Shown here one piece after another: positions 51,024 through 60,294 of a DNA stretch of 64,000 nucleotides. The position numbers were made by a program, and so were the translations under genes. Source of the DNA: BD2-11 sp965221785 (lineage in GTDB: Bacteria > Gemmatimonadota > Gemmatimonadetes > Longimicrobiales > Gaopeijiaceae); the NCBI GenBank assembly GCA_965221785.1, contig CBDCSR010000003.1:992001-1056000 (forward strand), in the 5' to 3' direction. Every line of letters starts with the position of its first letter. Positions within the stretch are counted from its first letter, which is position 1. Below the pieces are notes generated by a model. That model did not search any database. It was not told where the DNA came from and was given only the letters and a program-made list of their open reading frames with translations.

Positions 51024-51731
51024 ATGCGGAAGACATATCAGCGTGCCGGCGGGGCGATGATTGCGGCGCTCGCCTTGGCCGCGGCGATCCCCATGTCCGC
51101 CAGCGCACAGCAGCAGGAGCTCCCCGCCGGGCTCGCGCTCAGTGTGGTGGACGTGGACTTCCTGGAACGCGCCGACAATTCGCGCATCTACATGGTGGAC
51201 TCCACCCTGGCGCGCATCGACGAGTTCATCGACTTCGGCTGTCCCACCTGCCGGTCCTTCTACATTCTGCGTACGGATTCGCTGAAGGCGAACCTCGTCG
51301 ACTCCGGGAGAGCGAACTTCGTGGTGCGCATGTTTCCGCTGGCCCGTCTCATGCGCGGGTTTCACGCGGCCGAGGCTGCCCTCTGCGCGGGCGGGCTGAA
51401 CGACCGGCAGGGCTTCGAGGCGATGCAGCACCGGCTCTACATGAACCAGAGCGTGTGGCAGCCGCTCCAGGACCCGATTCCCGTCTTCCTCCAGTTCGCG
51501 GCCGACATCAATCTCCCGCTGGAGGAGTTCCAGGCCTGTCTCATCCGCGACACGGTCGCGCCCCTCATCCTGAGCGACATGAATCTGGCCCAGCTGCTGG
51601 CAGTCGAGGGGACGCCCACCTTCGTGGTCAACCGGGGCGGGGAACTGACCGGGGAAGTCAAACTGACCGGCGAGGAAGGCATCTCCTCCTTCGAGGAAGC
51701 GGTTACGCGACTCTCGGGACCCGGGAATTAG
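51024..51731 (+). CDS. Exported DsbA-like thioredoxin-fold protein
   Basis: 235 residues from the ATG at 51024. Residues 1-28 form a signal peptide ending in MSASAQ. A thioredoxin fold follows with the active site CPTC in FIDFGCPTCRSFY. An inserted helical domain (FHAAEAALCAGGLND, LYMNQSVWQPLQDP) and the cis-proline loop VEGTPTFVVNRGGE complete the DsbA layout. An extra pair of cysteines (in AALCAGG and FQACLI) may form a second disulfide. It could oxidise or isomerise disulfides in secreted proteins. Its gene is adjacent to a small lipoprotein. Confidence 0.88.
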   Translation: MRKTYQRAGGAMIAALALAAAIPMSASAQQQELPAGLALSVVDVDFLERADNSRIYMVDSTLARIDEFIDFGCPTCRSFYILRTDSLKANLVDSGRANFVVRMFPLARLMRGFHAAEAALCAGGLNDRQGFEAMQHRLYMNQSVWQPLQDPIPVFLQFAADINLPLEEFQACLIRDTVAPLILSDMNLAQLLAVEGTPTFVVNRGGELTGEVKLTGEEGISSFEEAVTRLSGPGN

Positions 51732-51789
51732 CTTAGTCCACTTAGTTTAGCTAGTTCCGTTTCCTTCGGGATGTGCCGCGCTCAGTGGG

Positions 51790-53193
51790 CTAGTCCTTTG
51801 CGGGCAGCCCGGGTTCGGTCATTCCACGCACGTCCAGAGCCTCCTCCAGCGTCTCGTCGTCAAGCAAGCCCCTCTCCCGCACGACGTCGCGCACCGCCCT
51901 GCCCTCGCGGGCGGCCTCCTTGGCCACCGTGGCGGCGGCGTCGTAGCCGATGTAGGGGTTGAGCGCGGTCGCGATCGCGGGGTTCCTGTCGAGCAGTTCG
52001 CGCGCCCGTTCCCGGTTGGCCTCGATGCCTGCGACACACCGGTCGGCGAAGGCGCGGCTCGCCCCCGCGAGCAGCGTGATGGACTCGAGCAGGGAGTGGG
52101 CGAGGACCGGCAGCATCACGTTCAGCTCGAAGTTGCCGCGGCTTCCGGCGATGGTGATGGTGGTGTGGTTCCCGGCAACGCGGGCCGCGACCATCATGAG
52201 TGCCTCCGACATGACGGGGTTCACCTTGCCGGGCATGATGGAGCTCCCCGGTTGCACGGCGGGAAGCCGGATCTCGTGAATGCCCGAAGTCGGGCCCGAC
52301 GAGAGCCAGCGTATGTCGTCGGCGATCTTCATCAGGCCGGCCGCGGCCGCGTTCAGGGCTCCGGAGGCGCTCACGCAGGCGTCCTGCCCGCCCTGGGCCG
52401 CGAAATGGTCCTCCGCTTCCCGGAACGCGAGACCGGTCTCGCGGGAGAGATGCTCGATGGTGAGGCGCGCGAAGTCGGGGTGCGTGTTGATGCCGGTTCC
52501 GGTCGCGGTGCCGCCCAGGGCGAGTTCGGCCAGTTCGGCCGACGCGTGCCGCAGGCGCTCGATGGCGCGCGTGACCTGCATCGCGTAGCCGCCGAATTCC
52601 TGGCCCAGCCGCACCGGGGTGGCGTCCATCAGGTGCGTGCGGCCGGACTTGAGCACGCCGTCGAAGGCGTCCGCTTTTTCTTCCAGCAGCCCCCGCAGGT
52701 GCTCGAGCGCGGGAATCAGCTCCTCCTCGATGCCGGTCCGCGCCGAGACGTGGATGGCGGTCGGGATCACATCGTTGGAGGACTGGCCGAAGTTGACGTG
52801 GTCGTTGGGATGCACGGGGGCGCCCCCGGTGCCTTCCAGGATGCCGTTGGCCAGCGCCGCGATCACCTCGTTCGCGTTCATGTTCGAGGATGTGCCGGAT
52901 CCGGTCTGGTAGACGTCGAGCACGAACTCGCCGTCCCGGTCGCCGCGGGCGACCTCGTCGGCGGCCTCGGCGATCGCCCGCGCCGTGTGGCCGTCCAGGT
53001 ATCCCAGTTCGCGGTTGACGCGCGCCGCGGATTTCTTGATCAGGCCCAGGGCCTGGATGAATCGGCGCCCGAAACGCTGGCCGCTGATGGGGAAGTTCTC
53101 GAAGGCGCGCTGCGTCTGCGCGCCGTAGAGGGCATCGGCGGGAACGTGAACTTCGCCCAGCGAATCACGCTCGACGCGAAACCGGTTGGACAT
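51790..53193 (-). CDS. fumC: Class II fumarate hydratase
   Basis: Converts fumarate to malate in the citric acid cycle. 467 residues from the ATG at 53193, nine bases after GGAGG. Conserved segments are YQTGSGTSSNMNANEV, HVNFGQSSND, GRTHLMDATPVRLGQEFGGY, the family signature GSSIMPGKVNP, and the catalytic-His and Lys regions around these. The length matches E. coli FumC. It is alone on its strand, divergent from the ketopantoate reductase-like gene. The succinate dehydrogenase that supplies its substrate is encoded about 4 kb away on the other strand. Confidence 0.96.
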   Translation of the reverse strand: MSNRFRVERDSLGEVHVPADALYGAQTQRAFENFPISGQRFGRRFIQALGLIKKSAARVNRELGYLDGHTARAIAEAADEVARGDRDGEFVLDVYQTGSGTSSNMNANEVIAALANGILEGTGGAPVHPNDHVNFGQSSNDVIPTAIHVSARTGIEEELIPALEHLRGLLEEKADAFDGVLKSGRTHLMDATPVRLGQEFGGYAMQVTRAIERLRHASAELAELALGGTATGTGINTHPDFARLTIEHLSRETGLAFREAEDHFAAQGGQDACVSASGALNAAAAGLMKIADDIRWLSSGPTSGIHEIRLPAVQPGSSIMPGKVNPVMSEALMMVAARVAGNHTTITIAGSRGNFELNVMLPVLAHSLLESITLLAGASRAFADRCVAGIEANRERARELLDRNPAIATALNPYIGYDAAATVAKEAAREGRAVRDVVRERGLLDDETLEEALDVRGMTEPGLPAKD

Positions 53194-53383
53194 GCCGGGA
53201 ACCTCCGGATGTTGGGATGCAGAGCTTTCCTTTTCGCGCCTCCAAGATAATTGTCCGGGCGCGCGAAAGGGTGGGCTTGACGGGTATCGTCGCGCGCGGC
53301 GCAGCCGGGGCTGCCTTCGCCCGGCGTGCCGCCGCCGCCATGCCGCGCCCGATGTCCTGCGGGTCTCACTCAGGGAGCGGGTC

Positions 53384-54325
53384 ATGCGAATCGTGATCTA
53401 CGGAGCCGGCGCTGTCGGCGGCTACTTCGGAGCTCGCCTGGTCGAGGCGGGAGAGGAAGTCGTCTTCGTCGCGCGCGGGCACCAACTGGCGGCACTGCGG
53501 TCGGGCGGCCTGCGGGTGGAGAGCATCTGCGGCGATGCGCGCCTGGCGCGCGTCGCCGCCACCGATGACCCCGCGTCGCTCGGGGAGGCAGACGCCGCGC
53601 TGGTAACCACCAAGACCTGGCAGGTGGAGGCGGCCGGCCGGGCACTGCGGCCGCTGGTGGGCGAGGACACCGTGGTGGTACCGCTCCAGAACGGTGTGGA
53701 GGCCGCGACCGAACTGGAACGGTCGCTGCCGGCCGAAGCGGTGGCCGGCGGCCTGACCCGCATCCTGTGCGAGTTGGTCGAGCCCGGCCGCATCCGGCAC
53801 ACCGGCATCGACCCTGTGATCGTGATGGGGGAGCGGGACGGGCGGCGCACCGGCCGTTGCGACCGTCTGGCGGAAGCGCTGGAGCGGGCCCCGGGGGTGT
53901 CCGTCGTGGTCTCCGGCGACATCGAGGCCGAGCTCTGGCACAAGCTTCTCCTGATGGCCCCCGTGAGCGGCGTCTGTTCGGTGGCGCGGATGCCCCTTGG
54001 CACAGTGCGCGCCACCCCGCCCGCCCGCGAGCTCCTGCGCCGCGCGATGGAGGAAACCGCCGCGGTGGCCGCGGCCCGTGACATTCGCCTGCCGGATGGC
54101 GTGATTGCGGATGCGCTGTCCTTCTTCGACAGCCTCCCACCAGGCTCCATCCCTTCGATGCATCGCGACATCGCCAACGGCCGACCCTCCGAGTTGGAAC
54201 AATTGAGCGGTGCGGTGGTCCGGCTGGGTCGTGAGTGCGGGGTGGCCACTCCGGTCAACCAGTTCATGCACGCGGCCCTGCTTCCGTCAGAGCTTGCCGC
54301 GCGGGGAGAAGGGACGGGGCGGTAG
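53384..54325 (+). CDS. 2-dehydropantoate 2-reductase-like oxidoreductase
   Basis: 313 residues from the ATG at 53384, six bases after GGAG. The NADP-binding motif is GAGAVGG (7-13), with Arg31 nearby (VFVARGHQ) favouring NADPH. The catalytic lysine region is TTKTWQ, and a conserved segment is ELWHKLLLMAPVSGVCSVAR, with MHRDIANGRPSELEQLSG near the end. The family includes PanE of pantothenate synthesis and related ketoacid reductases. No other pan gene is adjacent, so the substrate remains a probable assignment. Confidence 0.85.
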   Translation: MRIVIYGAGAVGGYFGARLVEAGEEVVFVARGHQLAALRSGGLRVESICGDARLARVAATDDPASLGEADAALVTTKTWQVEAAGRALRPLVGEDTVVVPLQNGVEAATELERSLPAEAVAGGLTRILCELVEPGRIRHTGIDPVIVMGERDGRRTGRCDRLAEALERAPGVSVVVSGDIEAELWHKLLLMAPVSGVCSVARMPLGTVRATPPARELLRRAMEETAAVAAARDIRLPDGVIADALSFFDSLPPGSIPSMHRDIANGRPSELEQLSGAVVRLGRECGVATPVNQFMHAALLPSELAARGEGTGR

Positions 54326-54439
54326 GCCCGGCCGGGGCGGAATGTGCGCGCGCTTCCGTTCCGAGCATGTCCCCGGAAGACCCGAACCTTGAACGACGCC
54401 TCGTTGAGGCGGCATCTTCAAACCATGCGCAGGGGTGCC

Positions 54440-56755
54440 ATGGAGTCGCCGCCTCGACCGGTGACCAAGGATCTGGTGCTGGTCGGCGGCGGGCACACCC
54501 ATGTCGCCGTGCTCAAGCACTTCGGCATGAAGCCGCTTCCCGGGGTCCGTCTCACCCTCATCTCGCGGGAATCCAACGCTCCCTACTCCGGGATGCTTCC
54601 GGGACTGATCGCCGGACACTACACATTTTCGGACGCCCATATCGACCTGGCCCCGCTGGCGCGCTTCGCTCGAGCCCGCTTCCTGCGCGATCAGGTCGTC
54701 GGGATCGATCTTGAGAACAAGCGGGTGATGTGCGCGGGGCGTCCGCCCGTAGCCTTCGACGTGCTCTCGCTGAATACGGGTTCGGCGCCCGGGGTGCGGA
54801 GAGTCGAGGGAGCGGAGGGCTCGGTCGTTCCGGTCAAGCCCATCGACGGTTTTTTCGCCCGCTGGACACAGCTCCTGGAGCGTGTTGCCGGCACCTCCGG
54901 CCCGGTCTCGATCGGGATTGTGGGCGGCGGCGCCGGAGGCGTGGAGGTCGCGCTCTCGATCCGTTACGGGCTCGCGCGCGCCGCGGAAGCCGCCGGTCGG
55001 CCAAGCGACAGCGTGCGCATCGAACTCTTCACCGATTCCAGCGAGATCCTCCCCGCCTACCCCCGGCGCATGCGCGCGCTCTTTGCGCGGATCCTCGAAG
55101 ACGACGGCATCGTGGTTCACGCCGATCACCGGGTGGTGCGCGTGGAAGGCCCTCGCCTGCACTTCGGGAACGGATCCCGCGCCACCTTCGACGAACTGCT
55201 CTGGGTGACGACCGCGGGAGCCCCGGACTGGCCCCGGCAATCCGGTCTCGAGGTGGATGAGCGCGGTTTCATCCGCGTGCGCGACACCCTGCAGACCCTG
55301 TCCCATCCCGATGTCTTCGCCGCCGGGGATATCGCCGCGGTCGACGGGTTTCCGCGTCCCAAGGCCGGCGTCTTCGCGGTTCGCCAGGGGCCGCCGCTCG
55401 CCCGCAACCTCGGGCGCCGCCTGCGCGGAGCGCCGCTAGCCGGCTTCCGGCCCCAGCGCGAATACCTGAGCCTGATCTCCACCGGCCGGCGTCACGCCGT
55501 CGCCGCCCGCAACGGGCTGACGGTCGCGGGTCGCTGGGTCTGGACCTGGAAGGACCGCATCGACCGGCGCTTCATTCGGGACTACACCGAGCTGCCATCG
55601 ATGGATGGGGAAGGCGTCGACGATGACCCGGCGCCGGCAGGCGGGTCGAAGGCCGGACCCCGGGGGACGGGTCGGCGGGTTGCGTCTTCCGGGCCCGGTC
55701 CCGCGATGCGCTGCGGAGGATGTGGTTCCAAGGTGGGCAGCGAGCTGCTCTTCCGGTCGCTGGCCCGGCTGGGCGCCCCCGGCCATCCGCGCGTGATGGT
55801 CGGCCTGGACGCCCCCGACGACGCGGCGGTGGTCGAAGTTCCCGAGGGGAAGGTCGCCGTGCAGAGCGTCGACTTCTTCCGCCCCTTCATCGAGGATCCC
55901 TTCCTCTTCGGTCGCATCACCGCCAATCACGCGCTCGGCGATGTCTTCGCGATGGGGGCCGAGCCGCTGGCGGCGATGGCGATGGTGACCCTGCCGTTCG
56001 CCGCGGAAGAGAAGATGGAGGAGGATCTCACCCAGCTCATGGCCGGGGCGCTCGAGGTTCTCGAGCGCGACGGGGTGGCGCTTGTGGGCGGACACACGAG
56101 CGAGGGGGGCGAGCTGGCCATGGGGTTCTCCGTGACGGGGACGGCGTCGCCGGAGGATCTGCTGCGCAAGGCGGGCATGCGTCCGGGCGACCGGCTGGTG
56201 CTCACCCGGCCGATCGGCACCGGCGTGATCTTCGCCGCGGAGATGCGGGGCAGGGCGCAGAGCCTGTGGATCGACGCCGCGCTCGCCGTCATGCAGGAGT
56301 CCCACCGGGCCGCGGCGCGGATCCTCGGCGAACACGGAGCCACGGCCGCCACCGACGTGACCGGCTTCGGGCTCGCGGGCCACCTGCTGGAAATGGCACG
56401 CGCCTCGGGGGTGGAGGTCTCGATCGACCTCGCCGGCGTGCCCTTCCTGGACGGCGCGCTCGAACTGGCCCGGCTAGGAATCTTCTCCTCGCTCCAGGAG
56501 CACAACCTGCGCGCTCTCGATTCGGTGCGCGCCGCCCCCGAGGTGCTCGGAGACTCCGAGGTTCAGCTTCTCTTCGATCCGCAGACGGCGGGCGGGATGC
56601 TCGCCAGCGTCCCCGCCGACCGGGCCGATGCGTGCGTGCAGGCCCTGCGCGCCGCCGGCTGCCCGCGCGCGCTCGTGATCGGCACCGTGCTGGCGGAGAG
56701 CGCGGCCTCGGGCGAGCCGGGCGTACTGCATCTCCACGCCGGATCCGTCCGGTGA
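54440..56755 (+). CDS. selD: Pyridine nucleotide-disulfide oxidoreductase-selenide water dikinase fusion
   Basis: 771 residues from the ATG at 54440 (the frame opens at 54344). Residues 9-410 are an NDH-2-like FAD/NAD oxidoreductase with LVLVGGGHTH, a second Rossmann motif IGIVGGGAGGVEVAL and the FAD contact DVFAAGDIAAVDG. A low-complexity linker (415-422) leads to SelD, which makes selenophosphate from selenide and ATP. The active site reads CGSK (428-431): the catalytic residue is Cys428, encoded by TGT, not selenocysteine, with Lys431 retained. Conserved SelD parts are NHALGDVFAMGAEPLAA, GGHTSEGGELAMGF, TDVTGFGLAGHLLEMA and FDPQTAGGMLASV. The fusion is known in other phyla. No selA, selB or selU is in the window. 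Confidence 0.93.
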   Translation: MESPPRPVTKDLVLVGGGHTHVAVLKHFGMKPLPGVRLTLISRESNAPYSGMLPGLIAGHYTFSDAHIDLAPLARFARARFLRDQVVGIDLENKRVMCAGRPPVAFDVLSLNTGSAPGVRRVEGAEGSVVPVKPIDGFFARWTQLLERVAGTSGPVSIGIVGGGAGGVEVALSIRYGLARAAEAAGRPSDSVRIELFTDSSEILPAYPRRMRALFARILEDDGIVVHADHRVVRVEGPRLHFGNGSRATFDELLWVTTAGAPDWPRQSGLEVDERGFIRVRDTLQTLSHPDVFAAGDIAAVDGFPRPKAGVFAVRQGPPLARNLGRRLRGAPLAGFRPQREYLSLISTGRRHAVAARNGLTVAGRWVWTWKDRIDRRFIRDYTELPSMDGEGVDDDPAPAGGSKAGPRGTGRRVASSGPGPAMRCGGCGSKVGSELLFRSLARLGAPGHPRVMVGLDAPDDAAVVEVPEGKVAVQSVDFFRPFIEDPFLFGRITANHALGDVFAMGAEPLAAMAMVTLPFAAEEKMEEDLTQLMAGALEVLERDGVALVGGHTSEGGELAMGFSVTGTASPEDLLRKAGMRPGDRLVLTRPIGTGVIFAAEMRGRAQSLWIDAALAVMQESHRAAARILGEHGATAATDVTGFGLAGHLLEMARASGVEVSIDLAGVPFLDGALELARLGIFSSLQEHNLRALDSVRAAPEVLGDSEVQLLFDPQTAGGMLASVPADRADACVQALRAAGCPRALVIGTVLAESAASGEPGVLHLHAGSVR

Positions 56756-57456
56756 GTTCGCTCGCCGTCCTCGGCGCGGAAGTCAGCGCCTGCCGCCGGT
56801 GCCCGCGCCTGGTCGAGTGGCGGGAACAGGTCGCGCGCACGAAGCGGGCGGCCTACGCCACCGAGGAGTACTGGGGCCGGCCAGTGCCCGGATTCGGCGA
56901 CCCCGCCGCCTGGCTGGTGGTGGTGGGGCTGGCACCGGGTGCGCACGGCTCCAACCGGACCGGGCGCATGTTCACGGGCGATGCCTCGGGCAACCTGCTC
57001 TACGGGGCGCTCCATCGGGCCGGTCTCGCCTCGCAGCCGGATTCGACCTCGCGCAGCGACGGTCTCACCCTCAACGGCGCCTGGATCACCGCCGCGGTAC
57101 GTTGCGCTCCGCCGAAGAACCGGCCCACGACCAGGGAGCGCGACGCCTGCCGCCCGTTCCTCGAACGCGAATGGGATCTGCTGGCCGATCGGCGCGTGGT
57201 GGTCGCGCTCGGCGCCTTCGCCTTCTCGGTGGTGCTGCGCCTGCTCCGCGACCGGGGCGAGCCGGTCCCCAGACCCGTGCCCCGCTTCGGCCACGGCGCC
57301 GAGGTGCCCATCCGACCCGGCCTGACAGTGCTGGCCTCCTACCACCCCTCCCAGCAGAACACCTTCACCGGCAAGCTCACCGAGCAGATGTTCGACGCCA
57401 TCTGGCGCCGGGCCTGCGTGCTTGGCCACCCCGGTGACTCGCATCGGCTGCGCTGA
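56752..57456 (+). CDS. Family 5 uracil-DNA glycosylase (UDGb type)
   Basis: 234 residues from a GTG at 56752 that overlaps the selD stop as GTGA. A 4Fe-4S cluster is indicated by Cys14 and Cys17 (ACRRCPRL) and two later cysteines in RCAPPKNRPTTRERDACRPFL. Motif A is GLAPGAHGSNRTGRMFTGD, the family 5 form that lacks the catalytic Asp or Asn of families 1-4. Motif B, ASYHPSQQNTFTGKLT, holds the conserved His. It removes uracil, and in some relatives hypoxanthine, from DNA. The coupling to selD appears accidental in function. Confidence 0.92.
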   Translation: MSSLAVLGAEVSACRRCPRLVEWREQVARTKRAAYATEEYWGRPVPGFGDPAAWLVVVGLAPGAHGSNRTGRMFTGDASGNLLYGALHRAGLASQPDSTSRSDGLTLNGAWITAAVRCAPPKNRPTTRERDACRPFLEREWDLLADRRVVVALGAFAFSVVLRLLRDRGEPVPRPVPRFGHGAEVPIRPGLTVLASYHPSQQNTFTGKLTEQMFDAIWRRACVLGHPGDSHRLR

Positions 57457-57482
57457 TCGCGGCCCAGATCCCGCATCGCGTA

Positions 57483-57511
57483 TTGGCGTATGACCGCCTC
57501 GGGGATATTCT
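57483..57511 (+). promoter_or_regulatory. Candidate sigma-70 promoter for the sdh operon
   Basis: TTGGCG at 57483-57488, a 17-base spacer and TATTCT at 57506-57511. Each box matches the consensus at four of six positions. It lies 132 bases upstream of the sdhC ATG in the only sizeable gap before the operon. Confidence 0.45.
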
Positions 57512-57643
57512 TGTGCAGCCGTGTGCCCCGGGCCCCGGCGGAGCCGCCACGACAAGGCGGAAGGGCGCGCCCGGCAACCACGACCGGCAGACCCGCCCAC
57601 GATCTCACAGAGGCGCCTCACGGGCGCTCGCAGGAGGATAGGA

Positions 57644-58483
57644 ATGGCGTCAGGCACGACCTCGCTTCCGGTCCGAAACCCAGGTTCCCTTCCGGTCCGC
57701 AATCCGTTCGGCAGCACCATGCGCCGGGACCGGTGGTGGCTGCAGCCGCTGACCGTGTTCCTGGTCTTCAGCACGTTCATCGTCTACACCACCTGGGCGG
57801 TCTTCCAGGGTGAGTACTATTCCTTCGGCAACTACCTCTCGCCCTATTACTCGCCGGAACTCTTCGGCGACTCCCACCACGCCTGGCTGGGGCCGCGTCC
57901 CGCCTGGTGGGAGGAATCCTGGCTCGGCTGGCTCCCCTGGTCTCCCGCGTATCTCATCCTGTGGGCCCCGTTGGGCTTCCGCGTGACCTGCTATTACTAC
58001 CGGGGCGCCTACTACAAGGCTTTCTGGGCCGACCCGCCCTCGTGCTCCGTGGGAGAGCCACGCAAGGTCTACCTGGGCGAGAACTCCTTCCCGCTGATCG
58101 TGCAAAACATCCACCGCTACTTTCTCTACATCGCCCTCATCTTCATCGTGATCCTCTCCTACGACGCCTGGAAGGGCTTCTGGTTCGAGGCGGCCGACGG
58201 CGGCGAATCGTTCGGCGTGGGGGTCGGCTCGCTGGTGCTGGCGATCAACGTCGTGCTGCTGGCGGGCTACGTTTTCGGGTGCCATTCGCTGCGCCACCTG
58301 GTCGGCGGCGGTCTCGACAAGCTCTCCGCGAAGCCGGTGCGCCAGCAGGCGCACAGGTGCGTGACGTGCTTCAACCGGCAGCACATGCTGTGGGCGTGGT
58401 TGAGCCTGGTCTGGGTGGGCTTCACGGACGTCTACGTGCGCCTCTGCTCCATGGGCATCTGGACCGATTGGAGGATCCTCTGA
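57644..58483 (+). CDS. sdhC: Succinate dehydrogenase membrane anchor, SdhC-like
   Basis: 279 residues from the ATG at 57644, with AGGAGG seven bases upstream. Five membrane segments are predicted (near 31-53, 98-118, 155-175, 195-215, 255-275), the layout of single-anchor type B complexes. Conserved histidines that could bind haem include QNIHRYF and CHSLRHLVGG. The N-terminus carries a tandem SLPVRNP repeat. The stop overlaps the sdhA start by one base (TGATG). It anchors SdhA and SdhB and passes electrons to quinone. Confidence 0.88.
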   Translation: MASGTTSLPVRNPGSLPVRNPFGSTMRRDRWWLQPLTVFLVFSTFIVYTTWAVFQGEYYSFGNYLSPYYSPELFGDSHHAWLGPRPAWWEESWLGWLPWSPAYLILWAPLGFRVTCYYYRGAYYKAFWADPPSCSVGEPRKVYLGENSFPLIVQNIHRYFLYIALIFIVILSYDAWKGFWFEAADGGESFGVGVGSLVLAINVVLLAGYVFGCHSLRHLVGGGLDKLSAKPVRQQAHRCVTCFNRQHMLWAWLSLVWVGFTDVYVRLCSMGIWTDWRIL

Positions 58484-60294
58484 TGGCCGAGTTCGAGCGG
58501 CACGAACACGACGTCCTGGTCGTCGGCGCCGGCGGGGCGGGGCTGCGGGCCGCCATCGAGGCCGCGGCGGCGGGGGCCTCGGTGGGGCTGGTGTGCAAGT
58601 CGCTGCTGGGCAAGGCCCACACCGTCATGGCCGAGGGCGGGGTGGCGGCAGCCCTCTCCAACGTGGACGAGCGCGACAGCTGGGAAGTGCACTTCGCCGA
58701 CACCATGCGCGGCGGCCAGTACCTCAACGACTGGCGCATGGCCGAGCTGCACGCGCAGGAGTCTCCCGACCGGGTGCGCGAACTGGAGGCCTGGGGGGCG
58801 CTCATGGACCGCACGCCCGACGGGCGCATCCTGCAGCGCAACTTCGGCGGCCACGCGTACCCGCGCCTCGCCCACGTGGGCGACCGCACCGGCCTGGAGA
58901 TGATCCGCACGCTGCAGGACCACGGCATCCACCAGGGAATGGACGTCTTCATGGAGTGCACGGTGACGCGGCTGCTCCTGGACGGCGACCGGGTGGCGGG
59001 GGCCTTCGCCTACGACCGCGAGCGGGGCCGTTTCCAGGTCTTCGGCGCGAAAGCGGTGGTGATCGCCACCGGAGGGATCGGGAAGGCCTACCAGATCACC
59101 TCCAACAGCTGGGAATACACCGGGGACGGACACGCCCTCGCCTACCACGCGGGGGCGGAGCTGATGGACATGGAGTTCATCCAGTTCCACCCCACGGGCA
59201 TGGTCTGGCCCCCCAGCGTGCGCGGCATCCTGGTCACCGAGGGGGTGCGCGGGGAAGGGGGGGTGCTGCGCAACTCCGAAGGGCGCCGGTTCATGTTCGA
59301 CGACATCCCGGACCTCTACAAGGACCAGACCGCCGACTCCGCCGAGGAGGGGTGGCGCTACGTCATCGGCGACCGCGACGCGCGCCGGCCCCCGGAGCTT
59401 CTCACCCGCGACCACGTCGCCCGCTGCATCGTGCGCGAGGTCAAGGAGGGGCGCGGCAGCCCGCACGGGGGTGCGTTCCTCGACATCGCCTGGATCGCGG
59501 AGAAGATGTCCGACGCCCCGGCCCACATCCGCAGGAAGCTTCCGGGGATGTACCACCAGTTCAAGGCGCTGGCGGACATCGACATCACGAAGGAGCCCAT
59601 GGAGGTCGGACCCACCACGCACTACGTGATGGGGGGCGTGCGGGTGGACGCGGACACCCAGATGTCCAACGTACCAGGCCTGTTCGCCGCCGGGGAATGC
59701 GCGGCCGGGCTTCACGGCGCCAACCGCCTGGGCGGCAACTCCCTCTCCGACCTGTTGGTCTTCGGCAAGCGCGCCGGCGAGTACGCGGCCCGGTTCGCCA
59801 GCGAGAACGCCCCCCCCTCGCTCGACGACGAGCAGGTCGAGGCGGCCGAGCGCCACTCCCTGGCCCCGTTCGCCAACGACGGCGTGGAGGGTCCCTACCA
59901 GGTGCAGGAAGATCTCCAGGCGCTGATGCAGAACAAGGTCGGGATCGTGCGCACCGAGGAAGACCTGGCATCCGCGCTGGAGGACATCGAGGCGCTCAAG
60001 GAGCGGGCCGCGAACGTCGCCGTGACGGGCAACCGGGAATACAACCCCGGCTGGCACACGGCCCTCGATCTCGACAACCTGCTCGCCGTCTCCGAAGCCG
60101 CCGCCCGTGCCGCGATCGGACGCAGGGAGAGCCGGGGCGCCCACTCGCGCGTCGACTACCCGGCGAAGGATCCTGACTGGGGCCGCTACAACCTCGTGTT
60201 GTGGAAGGACGCGGACGGGAACATGAAGAGTCGCAGGGAACCGGTCCGCGAGCTGCCCGGGCGGCTGCGCCAAATCATCGAGGAACAGGGATAA
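58483..60294 (+). CDS. sdhA: Succinate dehydrogenase/fumarate reductase flavoprotein subunit
   Basis: 603 residues from the ATG at 58483. The FAD-binding motif is VLVVGAGGAGLRAA, with the covalent-FAD histidine His46 in AHTVMAEGGV. Substrate-binding parts include FIQFHPTGMV, LVTEGVRGEGG and THYVMGGV. The C-terminal FAD contact is LFAAGECAAGLHGANRLGGNSLSD, split here for length. It oxidises succinate to fumarate, which FumC hydrates. It overlaps sdhB as TAATG. Confidence 0.96.
   Translation: MAEFERHEHDVLVVGAGGAGLRAAIEAAAAGASVGLVCKSLLGKAHTVMAEGGVAAALSNVDERDSWEVHFADTMRGGQYLNDWRMAELHAQESPDRVRELEAWGALMDRTPDGRILQRNFGGHAYPRLAHVGDRTGLEMIRTLQDHGIHQGMDVFMECTVTRLLLDGDRVAGAFAYDRERGRFQVFGAKAVVIATGGIGKAYQITSNSWEYTGDGHALAYHAGAELMDMEFIQFHPTGMVWPPSVRGILVTEGVRGEGGVLRNSEGRRFMFDDIPDLYKDQTADSAEEGWRYVIGDRDARRPPELLTRDHVARCIVREVKEGRGSPHGGAFLDIAWIAEKMSDAPAHIRRKLPGMYHQFKALADIDITKEPMEVGPTTHYVMGGVRVDADTQMSNVPGLFAAGECAAGLHGANRLGGNSLSDLLVFGKRAGEYAARFASENAPPSLDDEQVEAAERHSLAPFANDGVEGPYQVQEDLQALMQNKVGIVRTEEDLASALEDIEALKERAANVAVTGNREYNPGWHTALDLDNLLAVSEAAARAAIGRRESRGAHSRVDYPAKDPDWGRYNLVLWKDADGNMKSRREPVRELPGRLRQIIEEQG

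Noticed and set aside
55721..55723. Possible selenocysteine codon in SelD
   Set aside because: The codon is TGT, so the residue is cysteine; no recoding element is needed.
58432..60273. Minus-strand open frame of 613 codons opposite sdhA
   Set aside because: Shadow of sdhA; high Val, His, Gly and Arg content typical of the reverse frame.
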